In this document: positions 1-9,491 of the stretch, one piece after another
Numbering within the stretch: the first letter of the stretch is position 1
Layout: every line of letters begins with the position of its first letter
Notes under the pieces: model-generated
Databases searched by the model: none
Told to the model about the DNA's origin: nothing
What the model saw: the letters and a program-made list of their open reading frames with translations, nothing else
Assembly (NCBI GenBank): GCA_014529385.2
Contig: CM043965.1
Coordinates: 11,398,412 to 11,462,411 of the forward strand
Direction: 5' to 3'
From: Adiantum capillus-veneris
Lineage: Eukaryota > Streptophyta > Polypodiopsida > Polypodiales > Pteridaceae
Length of the DNA: 64,000 nucleotides
Translations under genes and position numbers: made by a program

Positions 1-574
1 CGCACATTCACACACCTAGACTACTCCACACCACACAAGAAATTTACTTGAATTCCAACCCACACACACCACCACTTAAGAGCTCAATAAAAACACTACC
101 CACAAGCTCAATTCAAACTCCAAACACCTCGACCTACAAGCCCTTGCCTGCCTGCAGGCACTACAAGGTGAGTCGAGGTGATCAACACTTGAAATGACGC
201 TAGATGGTGACCAAAATATACAAGAAAAACCATCAAAAATCCAAAAAATGCAGCCACAAAAGGACACTCTAAAACCATTGCAAAGCCTTTACCAAACTCC
301 ACTCTGTTGGACTCTTTGGAGTAGCGCCAACCCTAATGGCACCAACACAGGGTCACATAGTCTTGCAGAAAGCCGCACCATCTTCCCTCAATTCCTTGAA
401 AACACACATCCATGGAAACCTCAGAACTTCCATAGACTCTCCTAAGTGAAAAATTGAAGAGAGAAAGATCTCATTCACTCCTCCACACACTCAAAAACAG
501 GACGCGAACGCAACGGGACTGCACTAGACCACCTGTAGGAACCCTGCTTCCTCCTACACACTGAGAGGTGAAAG
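1..574. other. unassigned left flank
   Basis: No convincing gene is seen. The plus strand is rich in CA and CCA words, and the only open frames are short ones lacking recognisable motifs. The stretch adjoins the TE-A LTR and could be the edge of another repeat, but I found no second copy in the window. Confidence 0.4.
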
Positions 575-2097
575 TGTTGATATTGCTCTTCAAAATTCTT
601 CCCTCAGCTTCGACCATCACGGTGGTGCAGTCAAAGTTGGTCCACACTAGGAAGTGTGCTATGAAGTGCAAAAGGTGCTAGCAGGCACATGGCAAAGAGC
701 TAAAGCAGGTATGAAGGCCCTGGGTAGGAGAGTGGCAGCGGAAATGCATGCTTAAAGTGTTCTTTTAGGCCAGGGGGCTTTCGAAGTGGGCTGATTGGGA
801 CTGCACATCAAAGTGTCCAAGATGCATGGAATGTGCCCCGAAATGTGGTGTTCAAGATGCTCTAGAAGCTCGTCCAGACGGCTCGTCAAACGGGGCTTCG
901 GTGTGAAAGATATGCCAGTCCGAAGATGGAAGGCTTCGCAGGTCCCGACGGACAGAGCAAGTACAGATAGGTGGCCAAAACTGGGATAAGTGGATACACA
1001 TGCAAAGCTCAAGTTATGGAGCATGCCGGTCTTTTCGGTTTGCCATTCGGAGCTCAGACCGGCAAGTTATGGCCTGAGGAATATTTGCCGGGGGTCGGAT
1101 ACGTGCTCACCGGGTTGCATTGGGAAACGCACCATTTGGTATTTTTTCGAGCTCGCCAGATGTCTAGTGGGCAGCATGCAGCATGTGACCCTAGTTGAAG
1201 TCGATGGCATCTGAATCGGAGTCCAGAGCATGGAGATATGCTTGGTTGAGGTCGGTAGTTCGTAGGGAATGTGGATGATCGGATGCTTTTCCCGATGTTT
1301 GGGACACACCGTTTGAGGCTGTTGAGGCGTCATGATGCGGAGCCGACAGGTGGATCTCCCATGTGGCATGCTCCAAAAACTTATAGGGCGAGTCCGAGCA
1401 GACAAAGCACCGGCAGCATGGGAAGCTTGCATAAAATCTTTCCTTGGTTATAAAGGGAAAATGCAATAGGGAATGGTGATTTGAATTTAAAACTGGAAAG
1501 CTGAGGTGAGTTCCACAAGCAAAAAAGGCAAAAGGGGTATTTTGGAATAACTTATGAGCTTATGGGGAGCAATGGAGCAGGGCGCTATTGCTCAAGAGGA
1601 CTTTTTTTAGAAAGTAAGAAAAGTGAGGGAGAAGGAAAAAGGAAGGGGAGAGTGTTTTCGAGGAGGGTCTGGTCGTGTTGCTTGGAGAAGGAAGGTAAGG
1701 AGAATTGAAAGAAAAAGAAAGGAAGCTTCATGCGTGTATGCTCAGCGATCGAAGCTAGCACGCAAGGTATGGTCCGTGAAGCGGTGCAAAAAAAAGCAAG
1801 GACCTTGTAGAGGAAAATGCCTTCGAGGGTTCGCTCGTTAGAAGCCGGGGAAGCTGACGAGGAGCAAGTCTCATGGAAACCTTTGTGTATGGCTGGAGCG
1901 AGGCTCGCCCTTTGTGATTTTTTTGGTGTGCGTCGGTTGGTCGACGGTGTTGTACCTATTTCTGGTGTGAATGAAGAAGAGAATCCCCCATTGCAGTTGA
2001 TTTTGATGTCGTCTCGCCCCCCTTTCCTCCTTGCTCTTCTGCTCTCATGGGTGTGCCTGCGGGTGTGTGCGGCAAGTGTTGCCCGCCCGACGAAGTG

Positions 2098-2137
<40 letters not shown>

Positions 2138-2347
2138 AGAGCACACAACCGCTGCATTGGTGTGTGCATTCTCGTGTGATGCTCCACGCGGGTGCGTGCG
2201 CGTTGAAGCGATGCTGTTTTGAGTCGGTTGGTCGACGGTGCGTCTCTCGAAGTTGTTTTTTCAGTGGATTGGGGTGCAGTGTGTGCCCTGGGCTATAGGA
2301 GGCAGCCGTGTTAGCGCGCTGGGCATGTTCCCCATTCCCCCTCTCCA
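575..2347 (+). mobile_element. LTR of gypsy-type element TE-A
   Basis: Bases about 630-1000 are the reverse complement of 32680-33000, and 1950-2347 is the reverse complement of the LTR piece 21269-21612 plus 31630-31700, so this is a second copy of the E3-type LTR in plus orientation. The right end reads CTCTCCA, six bases before a primer-binding site, which fixes the 3' edge. The left edge (TGTTGA at 575) is less certain, because similarity to the E3 LTR only becomes clear near 630. A (GA)n tract lies inside near the 3' end. No second TE-A LTR was found in the window. Confidence 0.65.
2101..2133 (+). repeat. (GA)n microsatellite inside the TE-A LTR
   Basis: An uninterrupted GA dinucleotide run of about 33 bp. 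It lies about 215 bp before the LTR 3' end, a position comparable to CT/GA tracts in the LTRs of TE-P, TE-B and E3. Confidence 0.95.
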
Positions 2348-2352
2348 TCTTC

Positions 2353-2364
2353 TGGTGCCCCCAC
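2353..2364 (+). other. primer-binding site of TE-A
   Basis: TGGTGCCCCCAC follows the LTR end by five bases and starts with TGG, as plant retroelement primer-binding sites do (complement of a tRNA 3' CCA end). The identical 12-mer is at 17332 and 40282 in TE-B and TE-P, also directly after LTR ends. Confidence 0.75.
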
Positions 2365-2523
2365 GGAGGAGCACAATGATGCTCCTAGTTGAAGTCAAAG
2401 CGGTGATTTTGGTGATGCCAAAGGTGCAGCCTTTGAAGAGCAGGTGCTGCTGGAGAAGTAATGGCTTGGACAGGATTTCCCATTTTCACTGGGGTCGAAG
2501 ATGCAGGAACCTGGCTCTAAGAC

Positions 2524-3183
2524 TATGGGTTGTTCGTGCTGAAAAGCGGTTGGTCGAGGGAAGAAGGTGCCGCACAGGTGTTTTCTCTCCTGATTCGTGA
2601 AGCGAGACTACGGTTCGATGGCTTGCCTAATGAGGAAAAGGTGGATCATGAAGCACTGGAAGCGGCTTTTCGAAGCAAATATGTAGCAGATACGCAATTG
2701 GATGAAGTAAAGAGAAGGCTGGACAATTTGAAGCAAGTCTTGGAAGCGGACTTTCAAGCGTTCCTATGGGAGTTTGAGGTCCTTTAGGGAAAGCTGATAA
2801 AGGTAACTACTGCTAAGAATGTTGGGTTTTTAAAATTGAGCAAGTTTTTGGATTTCTTGCATGAGGAAGTGCGCGACAAGGTTGAGATAGACGACCCGGT
2901 GTCATACGAAGAAGCGGTGGCTCTAGCAAAAGGGCGAACCAAGAAGATTCTCAAGAAGCGTGAAGCTAGGCAAGGTTTGGAAGGCGCTGTGATGCCAAGA
3001 CAATGTGATGCAGTGGTAGCCGAGCCACAAGTAGTGCAAAGAAAGTGCATGTGTGAGAGGAACCGAGGGTTTTGTGGTTGCAGAGAGATAGGGTGGTTCC
3101 TATGCCGAGGATACCAGCTAGAGCGGCTCCAATTGTGGAAGATATGCAAGTTGTTCCTGATCAGGCAAAGGATAAGTTGCTAA
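2524..3183 (+). pseudogene. gag remnant of TE-A
   Basis: One frame runs from about 2524 through an in-frame TAG at 2785-2787 to a stop near 3183. The protein is Lys/Glu/Arg-rich, with helical stretches such as LRFDGLPNEEKVDHEALEAA and VSYEEAVALAKGRTKKILK. That composition, and its position about 170 bp after a primer-binding site, is what a capsid-type gag of a plant Ty3/gypsy element looks like. No zinc knuckle, protease or polymerase follows: similarity stops near 3200, where a pyrimidine-rich tract begins, so TE-A is truncated. Assignment rests on position and composition, not on a diagnostic motif. Confidence 0.5.
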
Positions 3184-3215
3184 GTTGAGGTATGGCGGTA
3201 GAAGCTCCATCAGAG

Positions 3216-3600
3216 GGTGGTAAAGGTCAAAGGGTTCGCCTCCACCAGATACCCCCCATGTCCCCTACCACCCACCCACGCTCCCGTCCCTGCTCCTCAC
3301 CCTACTTGCCCCCGCCCCTCGCCCCCAGCTGACCCCCCTCCCTTGCTCCTTGCATCCGAGTGCCCCCGTGCCATTTTGTCGCCAGATTCCCCCCCTCCCC
3401 CTCACTCCACGCTTACGTCTCCCCCTCTCCTCTTTTTTTTTCCCACTCCCTTTCCCTCTCTCTTTTGATAAAAAAAATATTTCTTTTTTCAGGTTCCCCT
3501 CCCCCCTTTTTCTTAACTCCCTCCTCCCCCTCCTTTTACAAATGCCTATAAAAGCTCATAATTGGACTTTTTTTATTCTTCTTCATAGTTCTACTCTTCC
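3216..3600. repeat. pyrimidine-rich low-complexity tract
   Basis: The plus strand is almost entirely C and T, with long CCCC and TTTT runs. Open frames here are artefacts of composition. It separates the truncated TE-A gag from the ParB/methyltransferase-like gene and could form triplex or single-stranded structures. Confidence 0.8.
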
Positions 3601-3858
3601 TTAAGCGTTAGTGATCTATATTTTTTAGAAAACCATTTTTTTTCAATTCCTTTATATCTTTCCAAACCTTCTACTCCTACTCTCTTTTATTTCATTTCTC
3701 TTAAACCCTATTCCAACCTGCTACCCTCTCATATTAATTTCACTTTTTACCTTTCATAATTTCTCTTAAATCTTGTTCCCACACCGTCAAACCTCTCATA
3801 TTGCTTTCACCTTCTATTAGGTCTTTGAAAACCACCAGGACCTTAATTAAGAAACAAG
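3601..3858. other. gene-free AT-rich stretch upstream of ParB-like gene
   Basis: AT-rich and pyrimidine-biased, with repeated words of the type cttttatttcatttctcttaaacc. It could hold the promoter and 5' UTR of the gene starting near 3859, but I see no unambiguous TATA box. Confidence 0.3.
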
Positions 3859-3999
3859 ATGCCAATTTTAACAAGAAAACAATCCAAAGATGTGGATCAT
3901 CAAGAAGAGATGATGATTCAAATCACCCAAGAAGAAAAAGGATGCACACCACTCAAGAGAGTGGTTCCGTGGTTGCAACATCCGTTTTGACAATGATGC

Positions 4000-4574
4000 A
4001 AGTTCCTAGTTTGATGAGTGTAGTCACGTCGACGACCATCCTTGCAGAAAACACGAGTAATGATCCTCTTACCAATTTCTTTGGTTTCATGGTTGATAGC
4101 CACTCAGGTTGGATTGATGCACATGTTGTGCCATACAATCACTTGTTGCCTCACATCCCCCTTTGCCATCTTTTGGTCAACTCAGCCATTAGAACAAATG
4201 ATGATTGTGTGGTTGAACTAAGGACCTCTATAGCTGAAAGAGGTTACTAGCCTTAGATCGCTTGCTTAATTGTGTCTGAAGCTTTTCCAGGATAAGATCC
4301 TATACCATTCGATAGGCGTGACACTTACGGGAGAGTGTTAATGATGTCAGCCACATTTGATGACCCAATTAGAGACATCCTTGAGCTCTCTCACATGAAA
4401 AAGAAAATGTTTATTATTTGGGATGGCAACCATCGACTTCATTCATGGAAAGATTGGGCATTGTGGGAGCAGTTGGATGAATTCTCTACACCAAAGTTTG
4501 ACTGCATGATTGTGAAGTGCGACCTTGCGGAGATGGCTAGATTTATTTTGGTGCTCGGCGTGATGATCAACAAG
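4000..4574 (+). pseudogene. exon with ParB/sulfiredoxin-like domain
   Basis: Two ParB hallmarks lie in one frame. Box I is ELRTSIAERGY at 4215-4247, preceded by VNSAIRTNDDCV. Box II is DGNHR at 4422-4436, in the context IIWDGNHRLHSW. After it come CMIVKCDLAEMARFI and an Asn, like the end of ParB N-terminal domains. In known families this domain binds or cleaves nucleotides or DNA. Three stops interrupt the frame (TAG 4248, TAG 4254, TAA 4293), and each is one C-to-T change from a Gln codon, so the domain was probably intact recently. The exon ends at 4573 with AA before a GT donor. Confidence 0.65.
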
Positions 4575-4646
4575 TAATTTTCTTGACACTTATATTGGTG
4601 CACTTGATATTATCAATTGTTAATATAATGTTTCATTCAAAATTAG
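4574..4646 (+). other. intron of ParB-like gene
   Basis: 73 bp, GT...AG, AT-rich, with a T-rich 3' part. The upstream exon ends in AAC AA and the downstream exon starts G GTT ATG, so splicing restores an in-frame Lys codon and keeps both sides open. The exact phase match supports a real spliceosomal intron. Confidence 0.65.
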
Positions 4647-4851
4647 GGTTATGCGAGTTCATGTGCCTCACACCATTGTGCTTGAAATATTCATGATGCA
4701 AAAATTAGCGCTTACGGATCAACAATCCTTATTGAAAAAATTCAATGAAGAAGATAGGACAAAAGCTTATGAGACACTTTGTGGAACGGTAATGAACCGT
4801 TCAAAATGGCTGAGACTACCTATGGCTTTGCTAGCACAACTACTATGGAAG
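4647..4851 (+). pseudogene. second exon of ParB-like gene
   Basis: Fully open exon of 205 bp continuing the ParB-like frame. The residues include LTDQQSLLKKFNEEDRTKAY and end WK before a GT donor at 4852. It is helical and charged, consistent with the region after a ParB N-terminal domain, but holds no diagnostic motif. The following intron would contain the CACTA-like insertion at 5053-6392. A short coding-like stretch at about 4945-5025 (FRAFEVARLRIIPSKG) may be another exon. Confidence 0.5.
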
Positions 4852-5052
4852 GTATTTGCAAATTTATAATACACATGCATTAGGTAAGCACATAGGTTTT
4901 TTATTTTTTGCAAATAAGTTTGATTTGGCAATTTGTATTGCAAAATGACACCCTTTAGAGCCTTCGAGGTTGCACGGCTGCGGATCATTCCTTCGAAGGG
5001 AGTACTATTTCTTTATGAAAGCACTGTTTGTTCTCCTTAATTAATTTATTAA

Positions 5053-6392
5053 CACTAGAATGGTAACAGGACACTTTCATGTCCTTGGACACTTTTGTGT
5101 CCTGTTAAGTGACCATTTTTCTTGAATTATTTGAAGAGTATGAAAATAAATTTCTAGGTGCTATATATCCACAAAGTTGCCTTATGAGCTGAAAAAAACT
5201 TAGCATTTTTTTTGGAGTATTGATCTCACCATTAACCTTACTCTTGCATAACATTTTTGAACCTAAACTGTGTGAGAAAACGGGTCCTATTTTTGGCTTT
5301 TTTTCAATTTTTGGCAACTATACCACTCTAAACTTCATGTTTGTAAGGTTTAGATGGCTAGAGGTTAGGCTTTCATAGTTCTCAACATGTTTTGGTGCTT
5401 GTAGGGAGAGCTAAGTGTTAAAATTGAAAGTTATGACCAATTTACAAGAATTGCATAATCCTGTTTTTTTTGGCCAAAATTAGCACTTTTATGATTTTTT
5501 TGGTGGCTTTCTTAATATCCAAATTCAATTTTGATTGTGTAAGTGTAATGTATAACATAAAGCTAATCTTCCTTGAGTTTTGGGGGACCTAATATGCTAT
5601 ATAGCATAGTATATGATGATGGTTGAGTTTTTTGATTGCTGAAGAATATGATACATTTTAGAGTAGCAAGTATAACTTTCTCAATATTGCTAGTTTCTTA
5701 AGCCAATTGTGTGTATTTTGTAGGTAGTAACCATATCTAATCATAGACTACAAACTTGGTTAGATATTGAGTAGTTTCTATGGGTTTCTAGAGGTCATAA
5801 TGCTAAACCCAGTTTTTTCATGTTTGCTGTATTTAGCACTTTATCATTGCCCCCAAGATTCCAATTGTAAGAGATTCATTATCCTTTTGACATGATCCAT
5901 GGCTCCTTTTGAATCCAAAGGCCCAAAGGGAACTAAGAAAACATGTATATAGTATCTGTATTGAGCGTGACTATAGAAACTTTCATGATAGGTCCGCAGA
6001 ATGGCAAAAATGCAACTTTTTGTACCTATTTTTTTTGCCCAAAAAAACATTAGTGAGGTAGAAGAAACCATATGTTTTGGTCACCAACCCATTGAAGTTA
6101 ACGGGGCATTTTATCTCATGTCCTACCAAAATCCCCACTCTTATTTATATGCAATCAACAGTAAGAAATTGCTATTTTGGGCAAAATGCACTGGTCCATC
6201 AACTTTGGAGGCTTGCAGTGACCAAGGGATGAGAAAAATTACAAGTTTCTCATTTTTTCCATATGTAGCAGTTATTGAACTATAAGCTCATGAAAGGATT
6301 TTTCAAAATGAGTGGATATACTATGGTTTTGGTATTTTTTCCCTAAACTCTGAAAGGACACTTTTATGTCCAGTTAGGTTACCATTCTAGTG
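5053..6392. mobile_element. CACTA-like non-autonomous DNA transposon
   Basis: The ends form an inverted repeat: CACTAGAATGGTAAC at 5053-5067 and its exact complement at 6378-6392. CACTA termini define the En/Spm superfamily. Subterminal copies of a GGACACTTT...TGTCC word occur at 5070-5105 and 6357-6380, as expected for subterminal repeats. The interior is AT-rich without a transposase frame. The flanking 3-bp sequences are TAA and TTA, so no perfect target duplication remains. Length is 1340 bp. It lies between coding blocks of the ParB-like gene, apparently inside an intron. Confidence 0.75.
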
Positions 6393-6397
6393 TTAAG

Positions 6398-6548
6398 AAT
6401 GTTATCCGATAATGCATTGCAAAAAATGTCGCTTGATTGATATATTGGCGAAGCGCGATGTGTCGTTAATGGAAGCATCCATTCCGACGCAGAAGAAGAC
6501 GTTCTCACAGTGGTTGAGAATGCATGTATATTGGTGGCACCTTGAAAG
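6398..6548 (+). pseudogene. exon of ParB-like gene downstream of the CACTA element
   Basis: Open frame with protein-like content, including CYPIMHCKKCRLIDILAKRD and ending in YWWHLER across the splice site. It starts just six bases after the CACTA end and finishes with GAA AG before the donor GTGAGC. The C-x5-C-x2-C spacing could suggest metal binding, but no known finger matches exactly. It splices in phase to the exon at 6627. Confidence 0.45.
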
Positions 6549-6626
6549 GTGAGCGTACTAACACTAGAGTTTGGGGTCTTCTCTAGTATTGCCACCACAT
6601 TAATTACTAATACTTAATGTGTGCAG
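6549..6626 (+). other. intron of ParB-like gene
   Basis: 78 bp beginning GTGAGC and ending TGTGCAG, with TACTAAC near the 5' part and TACTAAT near the 3' part as possible branch sites. Joining AG to A recreates an Arg codon, and the frame stays open on both sides. Confidence 0.65.
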
Positions 6627-6843
6627 AGGTGTATTGAGTGTGGCCGAAAAGATAGAGTCAGACAACTCCATGTTAAAGAAGCTGCATGCATGTGTTGCAC
6701 GTGATTATGGCATGTCCCTTAGTGATGCACTACAGGCTTTTCCGCAAAAGCACTTTGAGAAGGCATTTGTGCGATGGAATCAAACCATAAAAGCTACCCA
6801 TGACGCAAAGGAGCAACTACATTTCGCTTGTACTAGACAATGA
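6627..6843 (+). pseudogene. exon of ParB-like gene, helical region
   Basis: Open for about 72 codons after the splice, with content such as VLSVAEKIESDNSMLKKLHA and FEKAFVRWNQTIKATHDAKE. It ends at TGA 6841 or at a donor nearby. In ParB/methylase proteins the segment after the ParB domain is often helical. I recognise no specific family. Confidence 0.4.
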
Positions 6844-6922
6844 ATGCTATACAAGTATTGAACTATAAAATACATCAACTGTGTGTTATGAACGTTGGAC
6901 TTATTCCTCTTGTTTTTTATAG

Positions 6923-7128
6923 GACGCCCTTAAAATAGGCCTTTGTAGTTCATTCCTCAAGCATCCTAGTGATGTGTGGGTGGAGTCTGAGAGAGAGGAG
7001 AGTGGGATATATCCTGATGATTGGATAGAGAATCTCCACGATAAGAAAACGTGGGGAGGATGTCCATGATTTTTGGACTATGTGGATAGAGAATTTCCCG
7101 AAGACAAAGTTGAAGCCTACAACGATAA
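6923..7128 (+). pseudogene. exon of ParB-like gene with one stop
   Basis: An acceptor TTTTTTATAG precedes GAC at 6923, and the frame is open to a donor GTAATG at 7129 except for TGA at 7067-7069. That stop lies between GGCP and FLDYV and is one G-to-A change from Trp. The residues are acidic and Trp-rich (SDVWVESEREES, DDWIENLHDKKTW). The downstream coding-like block at about 7350-7560 (KPRDPEVPSKPYPF) is in another frame and shows further decay. Confidence 0.4.
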
Positions 7129-7945
7129 GTAATGTTTTTCTTGTTCAAGTAATGTGTTTAATTTGCTATAGTGTCATAACTTTTTTGTGGACTTGCAGCA
7201 TTGCACAAGAAGGTAAAGAGTAAGGGAAAAAGCGAGAGTGTCACCAGCAATCAGCCTCCCACCAATGCCATTTCTCCTTTCACCACCAAGGGAAGTCAAA
7301 GCCCAAAAACTTCTCAAGGACAGACCCAAACAAGGCAAGAAGAGGGGATGACATGTCATCAGTGTTTTCTCAGAGTTTTTAGAGTATCAAAGTGAAAGGA
7401 GCAAGCACAAAGGTGATGGGTCAGATTATGGGAAAGGTGATTTTGAACGTCACTTGGAGTCACGGAGATTAGTCCTTCCCAAGCCTCGAGATCCCGAGGT
7501 CCCAAGCAAACCATATCCATTTTTATACTGTTCAAAGAGAGGGAAACCATCGGGTGTCTTTTCAGCCATCTAAACCACTTGAATCCTTTCCACTAGGTTA
7601 GGAATTCCACCACAAACAAATTTTTGTTTTTACAACAACAAAATTGTGATACCTAACATTTCATTAAATTTTGCATTAAACATAGTTGGGCTCACTCTGA
7701 CGCACAAATGGTAGAAATCTTAGGTGTTGGGGTCGTCCCAGTACATATCACAGTACTTGCTGGTATATGCCATCTATATAAGGCTATCATGGATCCAAAT
7801 ATTTCTTCTTAGTGAGTTTATTACACTTTGGCTTCCACTTTGAATTTGGTAAGCACTTTCTCAATCTTCTTTTGCATGTATTTATGTATTGCAAGATCCT
7901 TTGAGTGATCCAACGTTTGATTGGATCTCTCTCACACTCTGGAAA

Positions 7946-8147
7946 AATGGATCCTAACCACCGGCTTGGAGGGGTGCAACTTGTGTGGGTAGACCTTCCC
8001 ACACATTGCAAACTTGATTTCGGCATTGGTAGCATACCTCGATGGAATGCATTCTCTATTGAGCTTGTTTCCAGTGTGTTCACCTTGGCTGTAGAGTTTT
8101 TACTGTCGGATGGACCATTAGTCATGGCGGATCGGGCAAATCAGTAG
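7946..8147 (+). pseudogene. methyltransferase motif IV-like block
   Basis: The frame reads LGGVQLVWVDLPTH, with Asp-Leu-Pro-Thr at 7992-8003 where N4/N6 methylases have D/S/N-P-P-Y/F/W. It is followed by an amphipathic helix and LLSDGPLVMADR, matching the usual leader-then-strand after motif IV. The second residue is Leu instead of Pro and the fourth is Thr instead of an aromatic, so catalysis would be doubtful even if expressed. It ends with TAG at 8145. Confidence 0.5.
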
Positions 8148-8211
8148 ACACTCATCATCGAGGAGGCATGCTTGCACAATTTTTTTCCATCTTTGCACTA
8201 TCTTTCTTTGT

Positions 8212-8540
8212 ATGGTGTCATGCACATATGATGTGATAGATGACTTCACAGATCCAATAAGTTCTCAACCATTTATCCACAAACTGCATGGCTGGTACAT
8301 ATTGGTGTGTTTTTTGTTTGAAACAATACTCATTTTGCATGTCACAACCTTATTGCTAGTCACGTTCACACATAAATGTGAAGGCCTTCCAGTGATTCCA
8401 TTGTATGATCATCAAGAAGGAGATGTTGCAATAGACAACAATGGGTTTGAGTCTGATTGTTACATGGTTTAAGAGCCACTATGGTACGAGCCATGGACAC
8501 TAGATGCCCTTGGAGCACCATTTCAACCTGGAGTGGAGAA
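8212..8540 (+). pseudogene. middle block of methyltransferase-like region
   Basis: Open frame with a TAA at 8470-8472 followed in frame by EPLWYEPWTLDALGAPFQPG, ending at a plausible donor GTAAGT. The first half is hydrophobic (GWYILVCFLFETILILHV), matching nothing I know. The position between motif IV-like and motif I-like blocks is that of the target-recognition region in beta-class methylases. Confidence 0.35.
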
Positions 8541-8628
8541 AAGAGAGTTTTTTTCTTGGTAAGTCAAGTAGGGCGTCTTTATATGATCGGTTCTAGCCAT
8601 TGAACTACTCCGCTAATGTGCCATTGAA

Positions 8629-8817
8629 ATGTTTGCTAATGTTTGTGGTTTTGTAAACATGTGGTTGTTGGGTACCTTCACCAAGGTTGGGGATGCAATT
8701 TTAGATATTCTAGCAGTTTCTGGTGGCTTGGAAATGGAGTGTGAGCATCTACAACGACATTGTACTAGCATTGATCGGGACAAGAAATTGTTCTTGGCAT
8801 GTATTAAACCGCAATAG
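8629..8817 (+). pseudogene. methyltransferase motif I-like C-terminal block
   Basis: The core VGDAILDILAVSGGLEMEC at about 8686-8742 is followed by LQRHCTSIDRDKKLFLAC. It resembles the C-terminal SAM-binding segment of beta-class N4/N6 methylases (GD-x-VLD-x-F-x-GSGT, then an L-GR-x-x-x-x-(I/V)-(D/E) segment). The usual Phe-x-Gly-x-Gly has become Leu-Ala-Val-Ser-Gly-Gly. The gene block ends at TAG 8815. Confidence 0.5.
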
Positions 8818-9376
8818 CGGCTACCCACTAGTCTAGGATCGACTCTTCATGTGGACGAGGTCTCTCGTAGAGCATAGTCACATCCACCCCCATCTCCTTT
8901 ATGACTTCACCAAGAGTCGGTTGGGCCGTTTTCTCCTCCTTCGAGTAGACCTCGAGCCATAGTTCCTCGTTGGCCAAGTTATGGTCTACCACTCTATTGC
9001 CCTCTATAATCTTTTTCCCACATAGCCCATGGTACCCCCACATGCGTACGATCCAGTAACGCAACCCCCACAGGATTTGCAACCACCGAGAACCTAATTC
9101 CCGACTTGTATTGATTATTCCATTTTATCTTATTTCTATGTAATGGCACACCTCAACTTACTGGTTGGTCATACTATGTTTATATTTTTTCTCAATATGA
9201 TATATGTTTACTCTATGTTGTTTTTTATTTCTGTAACTAAGCTTGATTTTGAAGGCAAGTCAATAGATGGTGGATAATCTTTCAGTGTTTTTTTTTTATG
9301 TGTAACATTTTAATTGAAAATATTGCAAAGGACATGGTGTGAATGACCCTTGAAGTAAAAATGCTTGGGGTTTTTT
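8818..9376. other. gene-free spacer
   Basis: AT-rich from about 9090 on, with no supported coding unit. A minus-strand open frame at 8828-9082 exists but has no second line of support. The right edge holds the promoter of the next small gene. Confidence 0.35.
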
Positions 9377-9384
9377 TATAAATA
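9377..9384 (+). promoter_or_regulatory. TATA box of small gene
   Basis: TATAAATA lies 115 bp upstream of the ATG at 9492, with a CT-rich leader (TCTCTCACTCAC) between, a typical plant core-promoter and 5' UTR arrangement. Confidence 0.5.
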
Positions 9385-9491
9385 GACAGAAGAACACAAT
9401 GTTTCATTCATCCACTCATGTGCAAGTCTCTCCACTGATTATCTATTTTCAAAAGTTATTCCTTGGGTTTTCTCTCACTCACATATTTACC

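Larger units (their letters stand above)
3859..8817 (+). pseudogene. ParB-like / N4-N6 DNA methyltransferase-like spliced gene, decayed
   Basis: Multi-exon reading frame on the plus strand. The likely start is ATG 3859 (protein begins MPILTRKQSK), with a frame break near 3960-3990. ParB-like domain: 4000-4574. At least two introns splice in frame: 4574-4646 and 6549-6626. Coding-like blocks continue at 6923-7128 and about 7350-7560. The C-terminal blocks (7946-8147, 8212-8540, 8629-8817) resemble beta-class DNA methyltransferases, motif IV before motif I. ParB plus N4/N6 methylase is a known bacterial and phage architecture; a spliced version in a plant-like genome is unusual. At least six in-frame stops (4248, 4254, 4293, 7067, 8145, 8470), a frameshift and altered catalytic motifs indicate a pseudogene. 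Joining the N- and C-terminal parts into one gene is inference; they could be two genes. Confidence 0.55.

Noticed and set aside
3217-3604. Proline-rich ORFs in the pyrimidine tract
   Set aside because: Pure consequence of CCC/CTC-rich sequence in all three frames.
4242-4292. A third short intron removing the stops after SIAER
   Set aside because: Keeping the frame gives the natural ParB box I continuation and all three stops are single C-to-T changes from Gln, so decay fits better than a weak-donor intron.
8828-9082. Minus-strand 84-codon ORF with plausible composition
   Set aside because: No promoter, homologue or conserved motif that I can name, and it lies antisense just after the methyltransferase-like block; kept as unassigned.
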